Shown here in pieces: positions 6,265 through 13,636 of a DNA stretch of 19,190 nucleotides. Both the position numbers and the translations under genes were made by a program. The notes under the pieces were generated by a model. That model had not been told where the DNA came from, made no database searches, and saw only the letters and a program-made list of their open reading frames with translations. The stretch comes from Candidatus Woesearchaeota archaeon (GTDB taxonomy: Archaea > Nanobdellota > Nanobdellia > Woesearchaeales > WJKL01): assembly GCA_019322815.1 (NCBI GenBank), contig JAHWIB010000026.1, positions 1 through 19,190 on the forward strand. Reading direction: 5' to 3'. Each line of letters starts with the position of its first letter. Within the stretch, counting starts at the first letter, position 1.

Positions 6265-6320
6265 CATTTAATGCAAAAGGCCTCTGCATTGCACACCCCT
6301 GAAGCAAGGCAGAGGTCTCT
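6265..6320 (-). promoter_or_regulatory. Structured leader with two mutually exclusive hairpins
   Basis: GGCCTCTGC at 6279-6287 pairs with GCAGAGGTC at 6309-6317 (9 bp with one G-U). An alternative 6-bp pairing, AATGCA at 6270-6275 with TGCATT at 6285-6290, uses some of the same bases. The element sits just before the G-run ribosome binding site of the 39-residue ORF and could form a switch; no known riboswitch class was recognised. Confidence 0.4.
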
Positions 6321-6340
6321 TGTAATCTTGAAACTTTAGT

Positions 6341-6395
6341 TTATAGCTCACGCTAATTTGTTGTTTTTCTCACCTTTGGATTATAGCTCACGCTA
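6341..6395 (-). promoter_or_regulatory. Two 15-bp direct repeats at the promoter of the 6249-to-left operon
   Basis: TTATAGCTCACGCTA occurs at 6341-6355 and 6381-6395, exactly 40 bp apart. Each contains the short dyad TAGC-TCAC-GCTA and, on the minus strand, runs into a CTATAA TATA-like sequence. The proximal copy predicts a start near 6318. A repressor site overlapping tandem promoters is plausible. Nothing else is seen between 6250 and 6427 apart from the structured leader. Confidence 0.45.
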
Positions 6396-6427
6396 TTTTA
6401 TTTTCTTTGCCTAAATAATTTTCAGAG

Positions 6428-7606
6428 TTAGATGCTGTCTCTTATCAGCTTTCTAACCTTGTTTTTCAAAGCAGGATCCAGATTCAAATTAATTTTCCTG
6501 CTTTTTTTCTTCAAGTCTTTTAGCCACCCAACTTCTGTTTCAATTAATCCTAACTCCCCAAACTCAACAAGGAAACTTCTTATCCTTCTTTCAGTTAATG
6601 GCTCAGCATCATAAGACTGGCATTCTTTCAAATATTGCTTGTACACTTCTCTTCCATTCATTATTTGCTTTTTTCCTTTAAGCAATACCAAATACAAAAT
6701 CTTTTGATGCTTTGCCAAACCTGAAATTGTTTTTATTGTTGCGTCTTGTTCAAGGTTTCTATCAGCCTCCTCAACTAAATCTAAACTAATCTTTCCTAAA
6801 CTTTTGGAAGTTGCTATCTTTCCGCAACTGTCCAAAAGCTCAAGCGCCTTTCTGGCATCTCCCCCTCTCTCTGACTCTAACTCACTTATTTTCTTTAAAA
6901 CAACCTCACTAACAACCCCCTCTTTGAATGCAAGTTTTGATCTTTGATCTAAGATATCATATAATTCCTCTGCATTATATGGTGCAAAGACAATCTTTAT
7001 TCTTCCAAATGTTGACTGTGTTTTTGGTTTTATATAATCCATCACTTTAATATCATTAGATATTATTATTGTTGATACATTTATATCCAGTTTATCATTG
7101 ATCCTGCTTAATCTGTATAATATGTCATCACCGCCTTCTCTAAGTGCATAGTCAACTTCATCCAGAGCCAATAATATGTTTCCTCCAATGTTATTCAAAA
7201 CACTCTCAAATTCACTTACTGCTTTTTTTCTGGTCCATCCCATCTTTGGATATTCTTTATCTGGATTTAGGTTCATCAATAATTCCATAAGAATAGTTGT
7301 CTCTGTTCTGTTTTCTGAACAATTAAGATAAAGTGTCTTTAACTTTATGTTGTTGTTTTTTGATTCTCTTTTAAGCTCATCCAGCAGCTCAAGAACAAGC
7401 CCTGTTTTCCCTGTTCCTGGTGTACCATATACAAACACCCCTTGAACAGCACTGTTCATTAATATTGGTGCTAGTTCAACAATAATCTCATTTCTTTCTT
7501 TTGTTCTATGAACAAATCCTGTAGAAGGCCTTAGTTCATACAGCGCCTTCCTGTTCCTGAATATTGTGTTTTTCAACACGTTTGCGAATGTTAGTTTTAC
7601 TCCCAT
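6428..7606 (-). CDS. cdc6: Orc1/Cdc6 replication initiator (AAA+ ATPase)
   Basis: A 392-residue protein from the ATG at 7606; the frame runs to a TTG at 7618, but GGGGGT immediately before the ATG marks it as the start. It binds origin DNA and helps load the MCM helicase. Visible motifs are Walker A GTPGTGKT (61-68), Walker B LLALDEVD (145-152), sensor 1 IIISN (180-184) and sensor 2 GGDARKAL (248-255) with Arg252. A C-terminal winged-helix domain (about 295-392) contains TERRIRSFLVEFGELGLIETE. Length and order are normal for the family. It stands alone on the minus strand, divergent from a winged-helix gene. Archaeal cdc6 genes often sit beside an origin; the 160-bp upstream gap is pyrimidine-rich on the plus strand and has one weak ORB-like match (CCCTTGTTTCCA, 7683-7694). 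Confidence 0.95.
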   Translation of the reverse strand: MGVKLTFANVLKNTIFRNRKALYELRPSTGFVHRTKERNEIIVELAPILMNSAVQGVFVYGTPGTGKTGLVLELLDELKRESKNNNIKLKTLYLNCSENRTETTILMELLMNLNPDKEYPKMGWTRKKAVSEFESVLNNIGGNILLALDEVDYALREGGDDILYRLSRINDKLDINVSTIIISNDIKVMDYIKPKTQSTFGRIKIVFAPYNAEELYDILDQRSKLAFKEGVVSEVVLKKISELESERGGDARKALELLDSCGKIATSKSLGKISLDLVEEADRNLEQDATIKTISGLAKHQKILYLVLLKGKKQIMNGREVYKQYLKECQSYDAEPLTERRIRSFLVEFGELGLIETEVGWLKDLKKKSRKINLNLDPALKNKVRKLIRDSI

Positions 7607-7737
7607 TTTTACCCCCAAATTTCTTTGATAAAAGTAGTAAAGGCTTCCTTATATTTAAATCTTTCCTTTTTTTCCTTTATTTCCCTTGTTTCCAATTATC
7701 CTTTTTCTTCTTTTTTTTCTTTCTAAACACCAAAAAC

Positions 7738-7746
7738 TATATAAAT
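7738..7746 (+). promoter_or_regulatory. TATA box for the winged-helix gene
   Basis: TATATAAAT centred 26 bp before the ATG at 7768, consistent with a leaderless transcript. Confidence 0.6.
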
Positions 7747-7767
7747 TTTAGAATCAATAAATTTAAT

Positions 7768-8364
7768 ATGATTTTAAGAGATTTACTAACCGATTATGCA
7801 TCAATTAACATTTTAAAGTTCTTATATGATAGGGAATCAGAAAATAACTCTATTTATTCTATAAAATTTAAAGAAATTATAAAAAAATTCCCTCAATTCA
7901 AAAATATAGAAAAATCATTATTTATTTTAAAAAAATTAAACCTAATAGATGAAGATTTATCAAAAGAAGATAAAATAATTGTTATTTCTGGAAAAGGAAA
8001 GCATTTTATTGATATTTTTGATAAATTAGTTCAATTAACCAGTATTAAAAATGACCTTGAAAACAAAAAATTGCAAAAATCATTTCAAATCAAATATGAT
8101 TTAAATCAGAAAGAAAAGAAGATCATGGTTCTCGTCTATAAATTATCTAAAGAAACAGGAAACAATAAAGTCTTGTTTGATGATCTGATACGTGAATTAT
8201 ATCCTAAAAATAATGTAAACACGTCGGAAATTGAAAAAAACATAAATCAATTAGAAGACTTAAACTTAGTTGAAAAGACCCAAGTAAAGAACAAATCCTT
8301 TATTGAATTGACACCGACAGGAGAAAGAACAATAAAAGAGCAATTAGTAGAATCACTTCTTTAG
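7768..8364 (+). CDS. Winged-helix-like protein (possible transcription regulator)
   Basis: A 198-residue protein from the ATG at 7768. The open frame extends back to 7564, but that extension is low-complexity Phe/Leu and overlaps cdc6, whereas a TATA box lies 26 bp before 7768. The protein is Lys-rich and helical and seems to hold two helix-turn-helix-like repeats. Residues about 5-75 include KFLYDRESENNSIYSIKF and a helix pair ending LNLIDEDLSKEDKIIVISGKG. Residues about 110-195 end LEDLNLVEKTQVKNKSFIEL followed by TPTGERTIKEQL. The closing 'strand-turn-strand then TPTG' segment is typical of MarR/PadR-like wings. A DNA-binding role is inference; no ligand domain is visible. Its 3' end overlaps the trm1 3' end by 12 bases. 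Confidence 0.7.
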   Translation: MILRDLLTDYASINILKFLYDRESENNSIYSIKFKEIIKKFPQFKNIEKSLFILKKLNLIDEDLSKEDKIIVISGKGKHFIDIFDKLVQLTSIKNDLENKKLQKSFQIKYDLNQKEKKIMVLVYKLSKETGNNKVLFDDLIRELYPKNNVNTSEIEKNINQLEDLNLVEKTQVKNKSFIELTPTGERTIKEQLVESLL

Positions 8365-9372
8365 AATTTTTATTAGCTCTTTTTCATCGATATTTGATCT
8401 TAGACTATTTGGAGCAAAATGTGTCTCTGCAGCCTTATACCCTTTTTTCTTTATTCTTTTAATAATCTCCTCCTGCTTGATCATCTTTAATTTATTCTTC
8501 TTGCATATCTTAGGAAGGCTATAAAATCCAGCAACAGGAATCTTTGATTCCTTTTCAATAATTCTTAAAAATTTCTCATCACTCTTCTTTGCTATTTTAC
8601 TGGCAATCTTCGAGTCAAACAATTCTCCTAGCCATAAAGGCCCTGCTTCATTAAACAATCCATGCATCTTCAAAATCTCATCAACCTTTTTCTTTCCTTT
8701 CTCGCATCTGAAAAATATCCTGAAATAATGGTCTTTGAAATAAGAAAAAATAGGAGTTAAAGCCTTGTCATGATCAGCTCCAATTAACTGGATCTTTCTT
8801 ATTAATATACGCAGCCCTGTTTCATGCATCCTTTCATCTCTTTTAGGCTTTGCCCAGTATTTTCTTAAACAAGCATTGACAAATGCTCCAGCTAAACAGC
8901 CTGTATCAGTTGCAGTTACAGCAAAAATCCCTTTTCTGCTTAATCTTTTGACAGCAGAATCCAAAAAAGGATTAGGGCCCCCATAAGGGTCAATATCAAT
9001 ATAATCAAAACCAGGATGCTCCAGCATGAATAAATTAGCATCTTGATTAAAAACTTCAATTTTAGATTTAATCTTATTAATCTTCAAATTTTGTTTTATA
9101 ACTTTAACAGAATTCTTGTCAAAATCATTAAACTTGACAACCTTGATTTTTGTTTTAGGCAATTCTTTCAAAAATCTGATTCCTCTTATCCCTGTTGCAG
9201 ACAAAGGAAGACCGATCTGCATTTCTTTATTATCAATAACATCTAATAATAAAATAGAAATATCTCTATTTAGCTTCATAACAGGATTATAAAAAACAGG
9301 CAGTTTTTTGCTGATCTTTTCCTCAACACCTATCTTAATCTTTGCTTTTCCTTCTTCTATAATTTTATACAT
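8353..9372 (-). CDS. trm1: tRNA (guanine26-N2)-dimethyltransferase Trm1
   Basis: A 339-residue protein from the ATG at 9372. The frame continues upstream to 9483, but that part overlaps aIF5B and its promoter, and family homology begins at MYKIIEEGKAKIKI. It methylates G26 of tRNA twice, using S-adenosylmethionine. Seen are VFYNPVMKLNRD (26-37), the SAM-binding SATGIRGIRFLKE (58-70), the acidic FNDFD (81-85), the catalytic DIDPYGGP (126-133), TDTGCLAG, and GPLWLGELFD in the C-terminal domain. The insertion before GPLWLG, where many homologues have several zinc-binding cysteines, has only one cysteine here (FRCEKGKKK), so that knuckle appears lost. A TATA-like TTTTTAAAG at 9395-9403 fits a leaderless transcript. 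It is divergent from aIF5B. Confidence 0.95.
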   Translation of the reverse strand: MYKIIEEGKAKIKIGVEEKISKKLPVFYNPVMKLNRDISILLLDVIDNKEMQIGLPLSATGIRGIRFLKELPKTKIKVVKFNDFDKNSVKVIKQNLKINKIKSKIEVFNQDANLFMLEHPGFDYIDIDPYGGPNPFLDSAVKRLSRKGIFAVTATDTGCLAGAFVNACLRKYWAKPKRDERMHETGLRILIRKIQLIGADHDKALTPIFSYFKDHYFRIFFRCEKGKKKVDEILKMHGLFNEAGPLWLGELFDSKIASKIAKKSDEKFLRIIEKESKIPVAGFYSLPKICKKNKLKMIKQEEIIKRIKKKGYKAAETHFAPNSLRSNIDEKELIKILKK

Positions 9373-9394
9373 ACAAACAAAGAAAATACTAACC

Positions 9395-9403
9395 TTTAAA
9401 AAC
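9395..9403 (-). promoter_or_regulatory. TATA-like element for trm1
   Basis: TTTTTAAAG on the minus strand centred about 27 bp from the trm1 ATG. The 60-bp gap to aIF5B must also hold the plus-strand promoter, for which only a weak TATA (around 9400-9412) is visible. Confidence 0.45.
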
Positions 9404-9432
9404 TTTAACTTTATCCCAAATCCTGATGAAAA

Positions 9433-11211
9433 ATGCCAGCTATAAGAAGTCCAATATGCACAGTAGAAGGTCATGTAGACCATGGAAAAACTTCTATCTT
9501 AGATCAAATTAGAGGGACCTCTGTAGTTAGAGGAGAAGCTGGCGCAATTACACAGGCAATTGGTGCATCTATTATACCTCTTTCTATAATTCAGAAAACT
9601 TGCGGAGAACTGCTTAAAAAGTTAAACATGCAGTTTACTATTCCTGGCTTGTTATTTATAGATACACCAGGACACGCAGCATTTACAGCATTAAGAAAGC
9701 GTGGAGGAAACTTGGCAGATATAGCTATTGTTGTCATTGATATTAATGAAGGCATAATGCCGCAGACAAAAGAGGCAATTGAAATTCTTAAATCCTATAA
9801 AACACCATTTATAATTGCAGCAAATAAGATTGATATAACAGGATTAAAAAATCCAACTAACAAGCCTATACTTCAAGCAATAGAAGAGCAGGATCCAAAT
9901 ACAAAAGCAAAAATTGAAACTAAATTATATGAACTTGTTGGAAAACTGCATGAGATGGGATTCCAATCAGAAAGATTTGACAGGGTTCAGGATTATACAA
10001 AACAGATTGCTATTGTTCCAACTTCAGCGCAGACAGGAGATGGAATTCCAGAACTATTGATGGTTATAACAGGCCTAGCTCAAAGATATTTAGAAGAATG
10101 CCTTAAATGCGATGCAGAAGGCCAGGGAAAAGGCATAATATTAGAGGTAAAAGAAGAAAAAGGACTAGGAACCACAATTGATGTTATTTTGTATGATGGT
10201 AATCTTAAAAGAAATGATACAATAGTTATCGGCTCATTAACAGATCCGATTGTAACAAAAGTTAGGGCATTATTAGAGCCAATACCTTTAGCAGAAATGC
10301 GTGAGAAAAAAACAAAATTCAAGCCTGTCCAGACAGCAACAGCAGCAACTGGTGTTAAAATATCAGCTCCTGGATTAGAAAATACAACAGCTGGAATGCC
10401 GTTGCTTTCAGCAAAACCTGAAACAATAGAACAGGCAAAACAAGAAGTGCAGAAAGAAGTTGAAGAAGTTTTAATTGAAACAGACAAAAATGGAATAATA
10501 GTAAAAGCAGACACCCTTGGAAGTTTGGAAGCAGTTGATAAATTATTGAAAGAAAAAAACATCACAATCAGAAAAGCAATAATAGGCAATATTACAAAAA
10601 AAGATATCTCAGAAGCAGAATCAGTCTATGAAGAAGACCCATTTAAAGCAGTTATTCTTGGATTTAATATTGATATCTCTCCAGATGCAGAAGACATAGC
10701 AAAAACAACAAAAGCAAAAATAATTACAAATGCTGTTATCTATAAACTTATTGAAGATTTTGAAAAGTGGCAGGATCAGGAAAGAAAAAAACAAGAGGCA
10801 AAAAAATTAGATATATTAACAAGACCTTGCAGACTAAAAATGCTTGGCAAAGGATATATATTCAGGCAAAGCAATCCTGCTGTTTTTGGAGTAGAGGTGT
10901 TGCAGGGAGAGCTTAAAGCAGGAACATCATTGATGAAGCCTGATGGAACAATGCTTAAATCAGTAAAATCAATACAATTAGAGCAGGAGACAATTGAAAA
11001 AGCAGAAAAAGGAAAACAGGTTGCAGTTTCAGTTCCTGGCATTACAATAGGAAGGCAGATAGGAGAAGAAGAAATCTTGCTTTCAGATATTCCAGAAGAA
11101 GACTTTAGAAAATTAAAAGAATTAAAACAATATTTGTCAAAAGAAGAGATTGAATTACTGAAAGAAATAGCTGAAATAAAAAGAAAACATAATCCGGTTT
11201 GGGGGGTTTAA
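9433..11211 (+). CDS. infB: Translation initiation factor aIF5B (IF-2 family)
   Basis: A 592-residue GTPase of the length normal for archaeal aIF5B, which promotes ribosomal subunit joining and initiator tRNA placement. The G domain is at the N-terminus: G1 GHVDHGKT (13-20), a switch region with GAITQAIGAS, G3 DTPGH (77-81), G4 NKID (131-134), and a G5-like SAQTGDGIPELL. Domain II follows with GKGIILEVKEEKGLGTTIDV. Next is domain III (GIIVKADTLGSLEAV), and domain IV contains RPCRLKMLGKGYIFRQSNPAVFGVEV. The ATG at 9433 is the first Met of the family alignment; TGATG five bases upstream is a weak ribosome binding site. The next gene starts two bases after its stop, so a CYTH-domain gene and a PUA-like gene are probably in the same operon. 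Confidence 0.97.
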   Translation: MPAIRSPICTVEGHVDHGKTSILDQIRGTSVVRGEAGAITQAIGASIIPLSIIQKTCGELLKKLNMQFTIPGLLFIDTPGHAAFTALRKRGGNLADIAIVVIDINEGIMPQTKEAIEILKSYKTPFIIAANKIDITGLKNPTNKPILQAIEEQDPNTKAKIETKLYELVGKLHEMGFQSERFDRVQDYTKQIAIVPTSAQTGDGIPELLMVITGLAQRYLEECLKCDAEGQGKGIILEVKEEKGLGTTIDVILYDGNLKRNDTIVIGSLTDPIVTKVRALLEPIPLAEMREKKTKFKPVQTATAATGVKISAPGLENTTAGMPLLSAKPETIEQAKQEVQKEVEEVLIETDKNGIIVKADTLGSLEAVDKLLKEKNITIRKAIIGNITKKDISEAESVYEEDPFKAVILGFNIDISPDAEDIAKTTKAKIITNAVIYKLIEDFEKWQDQERKKQEAKKLDILTRPCRLKMLGKGYIFRQSNPAVFGVEVLQGELKAGTSLMKPDGTMLKSVKSIQLEQETIEKAEKGKQVAVSVPGITIGRQIGEEEILLSDIPEEDFRKLKELKQYLSKEEIELLKEIAEIKRKHNPVWGV

Positions 11212-11213
11212 AT

Positions 11214-11759
11214 TTGGACATAGAAGTTGAAGTCAGAAGCTTTATTTCTGAAGAACAATACAATCAATTATTAGAATTTATGCAAAAAAATGCCAAACTG
11301 ATAAAAAAAGACAGTCAGATTACATATTATTTCTCAGGAGAAAATGATTTAAGAATCCAGAAAAATGATTTCTTCTCAAAAATCTGGCTAAAATCAGGAA
11401 ATATCCATGATCCTCATAGAAAGGAGATAGAAGTTAAGTTTGAAAAAGAAAAATTTGAGCAATTAGAAAAATTGTTTCTGTCTTTAGGCTATATTATTGA
11501 TATAAAATGGTTTAGAAAAAGAAATTTGTTCAATTGGAATAATATAAACGTTGCAGTTGATTTTACAAAAGGATATGGTTATATAATAGAATTGGAAAAG
11601 ATGTCAAATGAGCAAGAAAAAGAACAGGTTTATGATTTTTTAAAAAATAAATTAAAAGAACTTAATATCAAATTAACACCAAAACAAGAATTTGATAAAA
11701 AATTTCAGTATTATAAAGAGAATTGGCAGGAATTGACGAAATGCTTACGAACGAAGTGA
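11214..11759 (+). CDS. CYTH-domain protein (CyaB/thiamine-triphosphatase-like)
   Basis: A 181-residue protein. I place the start at TTG 11214, two bases after the aIF5B stop, because GGGGGG lies eight bases upstream and the N-terminal strand DIEVEVR begins there; a TTG at 11199 would overlap aIF5B. CYTH features are the N-terminal ExExR motif (residues about 4-8), alternating strands with basic residues (DLRIQK, IWLKSG), HRKEIEVKFE, KWFRKRNLF and the closing VAVDFTKGYGYIIELEK with acidic residues. The family forms a tunnel that binds triphosphorylated compounds with metal ions; the actual substrate cannot be told from sequence. The 3' end of the frame lies inside a hairpin. Function is probable at family level only. 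Confidence 0.85.
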   Translation: MDIEVEVRSFISEEQYNQLLEFMQKNAKLIKKDSQITYYFSGENDLRIQKNDFFSKIWLKSGNIHDPHRKEIEVKFEKEKFEQLEKLFLSLGYIIDIKWFRKRNLFNWNNINVAVDFTKGYGYIIELEKMSNEQEKEQVYDFLKNKLKELNIKLTPKQEFDKKFQYYKENWQELTKCLRTK

Positions 11760-11764
11760 GTAAG
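11744..11764 (+). terminator. Hairpin overlapping the CYTH stop codon
   Basis: CTTAC (11744-11748) pairs with GTAAG (11760-11764) around an 11-nt loop holding the stop codon. It is followed by a short T-rich stretch before the next gene, so attenuation or partial termination is possible. Confidence 0.3.
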
Positions 11765-11784
11765 GTTTAACATTTTTGAAGAAA

Positions 11785-12243
11785 ATGATAAAAAATGCAA
11801 AAATCCTAAACAAAAAACAAATCAAAGAAATTTTATCTTTAATTAAACAGCAATGGAATGCAGATATTGATTTAGATTATGCTTTTCTTCAGGATAAAGA
11901 AGATAAAATCTTCATAATAAACAAAGAATTTGCAGAAATAGACCTGACAAAACTAAGAATAAATAACATGGGGTTATATATTGCACAAAAAATGGTTGAT
12001 GGGCTTAGATTAAGTATAGAAGGCTCGCAAATAATAGGTCCAAAAGCAAAAAATAATATCTTAGAATTAGATGACAAACAAACAAAACAATGGCTGCAAG
12101 GATATGACATAGAAATAAAAACAGAATTAAAAAATTATGTTATCTTAAAACATAATAAAGATTTTTTAGGAACAGGAAAGATAAAAGAAAATAAAATTTT
12201 AAATTATATTCCAAAATCAAGAAGATTAAAAATTATAATCTAG
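11785..12243 (+). CDS. PUA-like RNA-binding protein (COG3270/NOP2-associated type)
   Basis: A 152-residue protein from the ATG at 11785; a TTG at 11776 would add three residues and neither start has a strong ribosome binding site. The C-terminal half has the PUA-like pattern: GLYIAQKMVDGLRLSIEGSQIIGP, then WLQGYDIEIK, YVILKHNKDFLGTGKIKENKI as separate blocks, closing NYIPKSRRLK. The 'D-FLG-GK---N-I-NYIPK-RR' ending is typical of a small archaeal protein related to the C-terminal RNA-binding part of NOL1/NOP2/RsmF rRNA methyltransferases. No methyltransferase domain is present. A role in rRNA or tRNA maturation is inferred. It follows the CYTH gene and ends convergently with the gene at 12240, sharing the palindrome CTAG as part of both stop codons. 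Confidence 0.75.
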   Translation: MIKNAKILNKKQIKEILSLIKQQWNADIDLDYAFLQDKEDKIFIINKEFAEIDLTKLRINNMGLYIAQKMVDGLRLSIEGSQIIGPKAKNNILELDDKQTKQWLQGYDIEIKTELKNYVILKHNKDFLGTGKIKENKILNYIPKSRRLKIII

Positions 12244-13634
12244 ATTTTTCTCACTGTTCCTTCTTCAGCATTTACTTCAATAAAATCCCCATCTTTAAAC
12301 ACCCTTGTTCCATTTACTGTACCAACAATACAAGGGATGTTAAATTCTCTTGCAATAATAGCAGTATGGCAAGTTATCCCTCCTGTATCAGATACCATTG
12401 CAGAAGTTTTTGCCATCAATGGAACCATACTTGGCTGAGTATTTGTAGTAACCAAAATTTCTCCTTTATTAAATTTATTAGCTTCTTCTTCAGATTTATC
12501 AGTGCCATAAGGATAAACAATTCTTGCAATCCCTCTAACTATTCCCCGGCAGGCAACAGCACCTTTTACTTGATTTCCATCTTTAGTAGGATTTACTATA
12601 TTCAATAATTCAATAGCATCATTTCCTGTTTTAATCCCATATTTTCCATCTTTAATAATAACAGCAAGACATTTTTTTCTTTTTTCCAGTTCTTCTTCAC
12701 TAATTTTTATTTTTTTAACAAAAAAATTCTCAACATCTTCAATCAGAAAATAACTAAAAAAATCTTTTATTGTAATATTCATCCTTTTGCTGATTTCTTC
12801 AAACAAGAGAATCAGCCTAAGTTCATAACCTGCCCAAATCTGTTTTGTTTCAAATCTATAATAACCTATTTCCTGCAGCATTTCAGCATAATCATTAAGA
12901 GTTTTATTATTACATATTCTAAAAATTTCATCTTGTTTTTCTTTTAGATTTATCTTTTTAATTTCTTCTGATTTTTCTTTTCTATGTTGTTCCCTCAACA
13001 TCTGAATAATTTTTTTCTTGTCCCATATATTGACAAAAAAACAAGGAAAATCCTCAATGAACTTCCAAATCTCTTCTTCATCAAATTCTTTTGATAATAA
13101 TTCATTCCATCTTTCTTTATGTCTTGCAATCAAATTATTTTTAATAGAATCAGTAATAATTCCATATTGTTCATTAACATTCTCAAAATTTTTTGCAAGA
13201 ATATATCTTACAATTACTGAAGCTTCAGCCTCAGTTTCATGTCTTGTTGATCTATAGTAAGCTCCTGATTCTAATAGAAAATTCATTAATTCTTTGAACA
13301 ATAGGTAAATTTGCCTATCATTTAATTTACTCAAGTCTTTTTTCTTTATTCTTTGTATAATCTCTTCAAATTCTTCTAATTGTTTCTCATATTTTTTAAC
13401 TATCCTCTTAAAATTTGAAATATCTAAGAAATATTTTCCATGCTCTTCCATTATTTTATTCATAACTTCTTTCGGACAAAATGTTCTGATTAACTCTCCT
13501 TTTATCTTGAATGATATATATTCATCTAAATCATTCCCAATAACATATGGATATAATAAGATGTTTCTTGTAAATATATCCATAATAAAAGAAGAATATG
13601 TTTCCTCCCATACTGCTACATATTCTTTTTTCAT
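12240..13634 (-). CDS. PEP-utilising-enzyme phosphohistidine domain protein
   Basis: A 464-residue protein. The C-terminal 110 residues (about 355-464) are the swivelling phosphohistidine domain of PEP synthase and pyruvate phosphate dikinase. The run is GIVRGIARIVYP, KGEILVTTNTQPSMVPLMAK, then TGGITCHTAIIAREFNIPCIVG with the phospho-accepting His423, closing with IEVNAEEGTVRKI. The N-terminal 350 residues are helical, Lys/Glu-rich and show no ATP-grasp motif, and no PEP-binding TIM barrel follows the swivel domain. It therefore cannot be a complete PEP synthase; it must receive phosphate from a partner or serve another role (inference). The ATG at 13634 is two bases after the stop of the LMW-PTP-like gene, so the two form an operon. 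Confidence 0.85.
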   Translation of the reverse strand: MKKEYVAVWEETYSSFIMDIFTRNILLYPYVIGNDLDEYISFKIKGELIRTFCPKEVMNKIMEEHGKYFLDISNFKRIVKKYEKQLEEFEEIIQRIKKKDLSKLNDRQIYLLFKELMNFLLESGAYYRSTRHETEAEASVIVRYILAKNFENVNEQYGIITDSIKNNLIARHKERWNELLSKEFDEEEIWKFIEDFPCFFVNIWDKKKIIQMLREQHRKEKSEEIKKINLKEKQDEIFRICNNKTLNDYAEMLQEIGYYRFETKQIWAGYELRLILLFEEISKRMNITIKDFFSYFLIEDVENFFVKKIKISEEELEKRKKCLAVIIKDGKYGIKTGNDAIELLNIVNPTKDGNQVKGAVACRGIVRGIARIVYPYGTDKSEEEANKFNKGEILVTTNTQPSMVPLMAKTSAMVSDTGGITCHTAIIAREFNIPCIVGTVNGTRVFKDGDFIEVNAEEGTVRKI

Positions 13635-13636
13635 TT

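Noticed and set aside
7564..7767. N-terminal extension of the winged-helix gene
   Set aside because: Low-complexity Phe/Leu residues overlapping the cdc6 start; a TATA box sits inside it, 26 bp before the ATG at 7768.
9373..9483. N-terminal extension of Trm1
   Set aside because: It overlaps the aIF5B start and the divergent promoters, and family homology begins at the ATG at 9372.
10080..11042. Minus-strand ORFs inside aIF5B
   Set aside because: Antisense shadows of a strongly conserved gene, with Ser/Phe-rich composition and no start signals.
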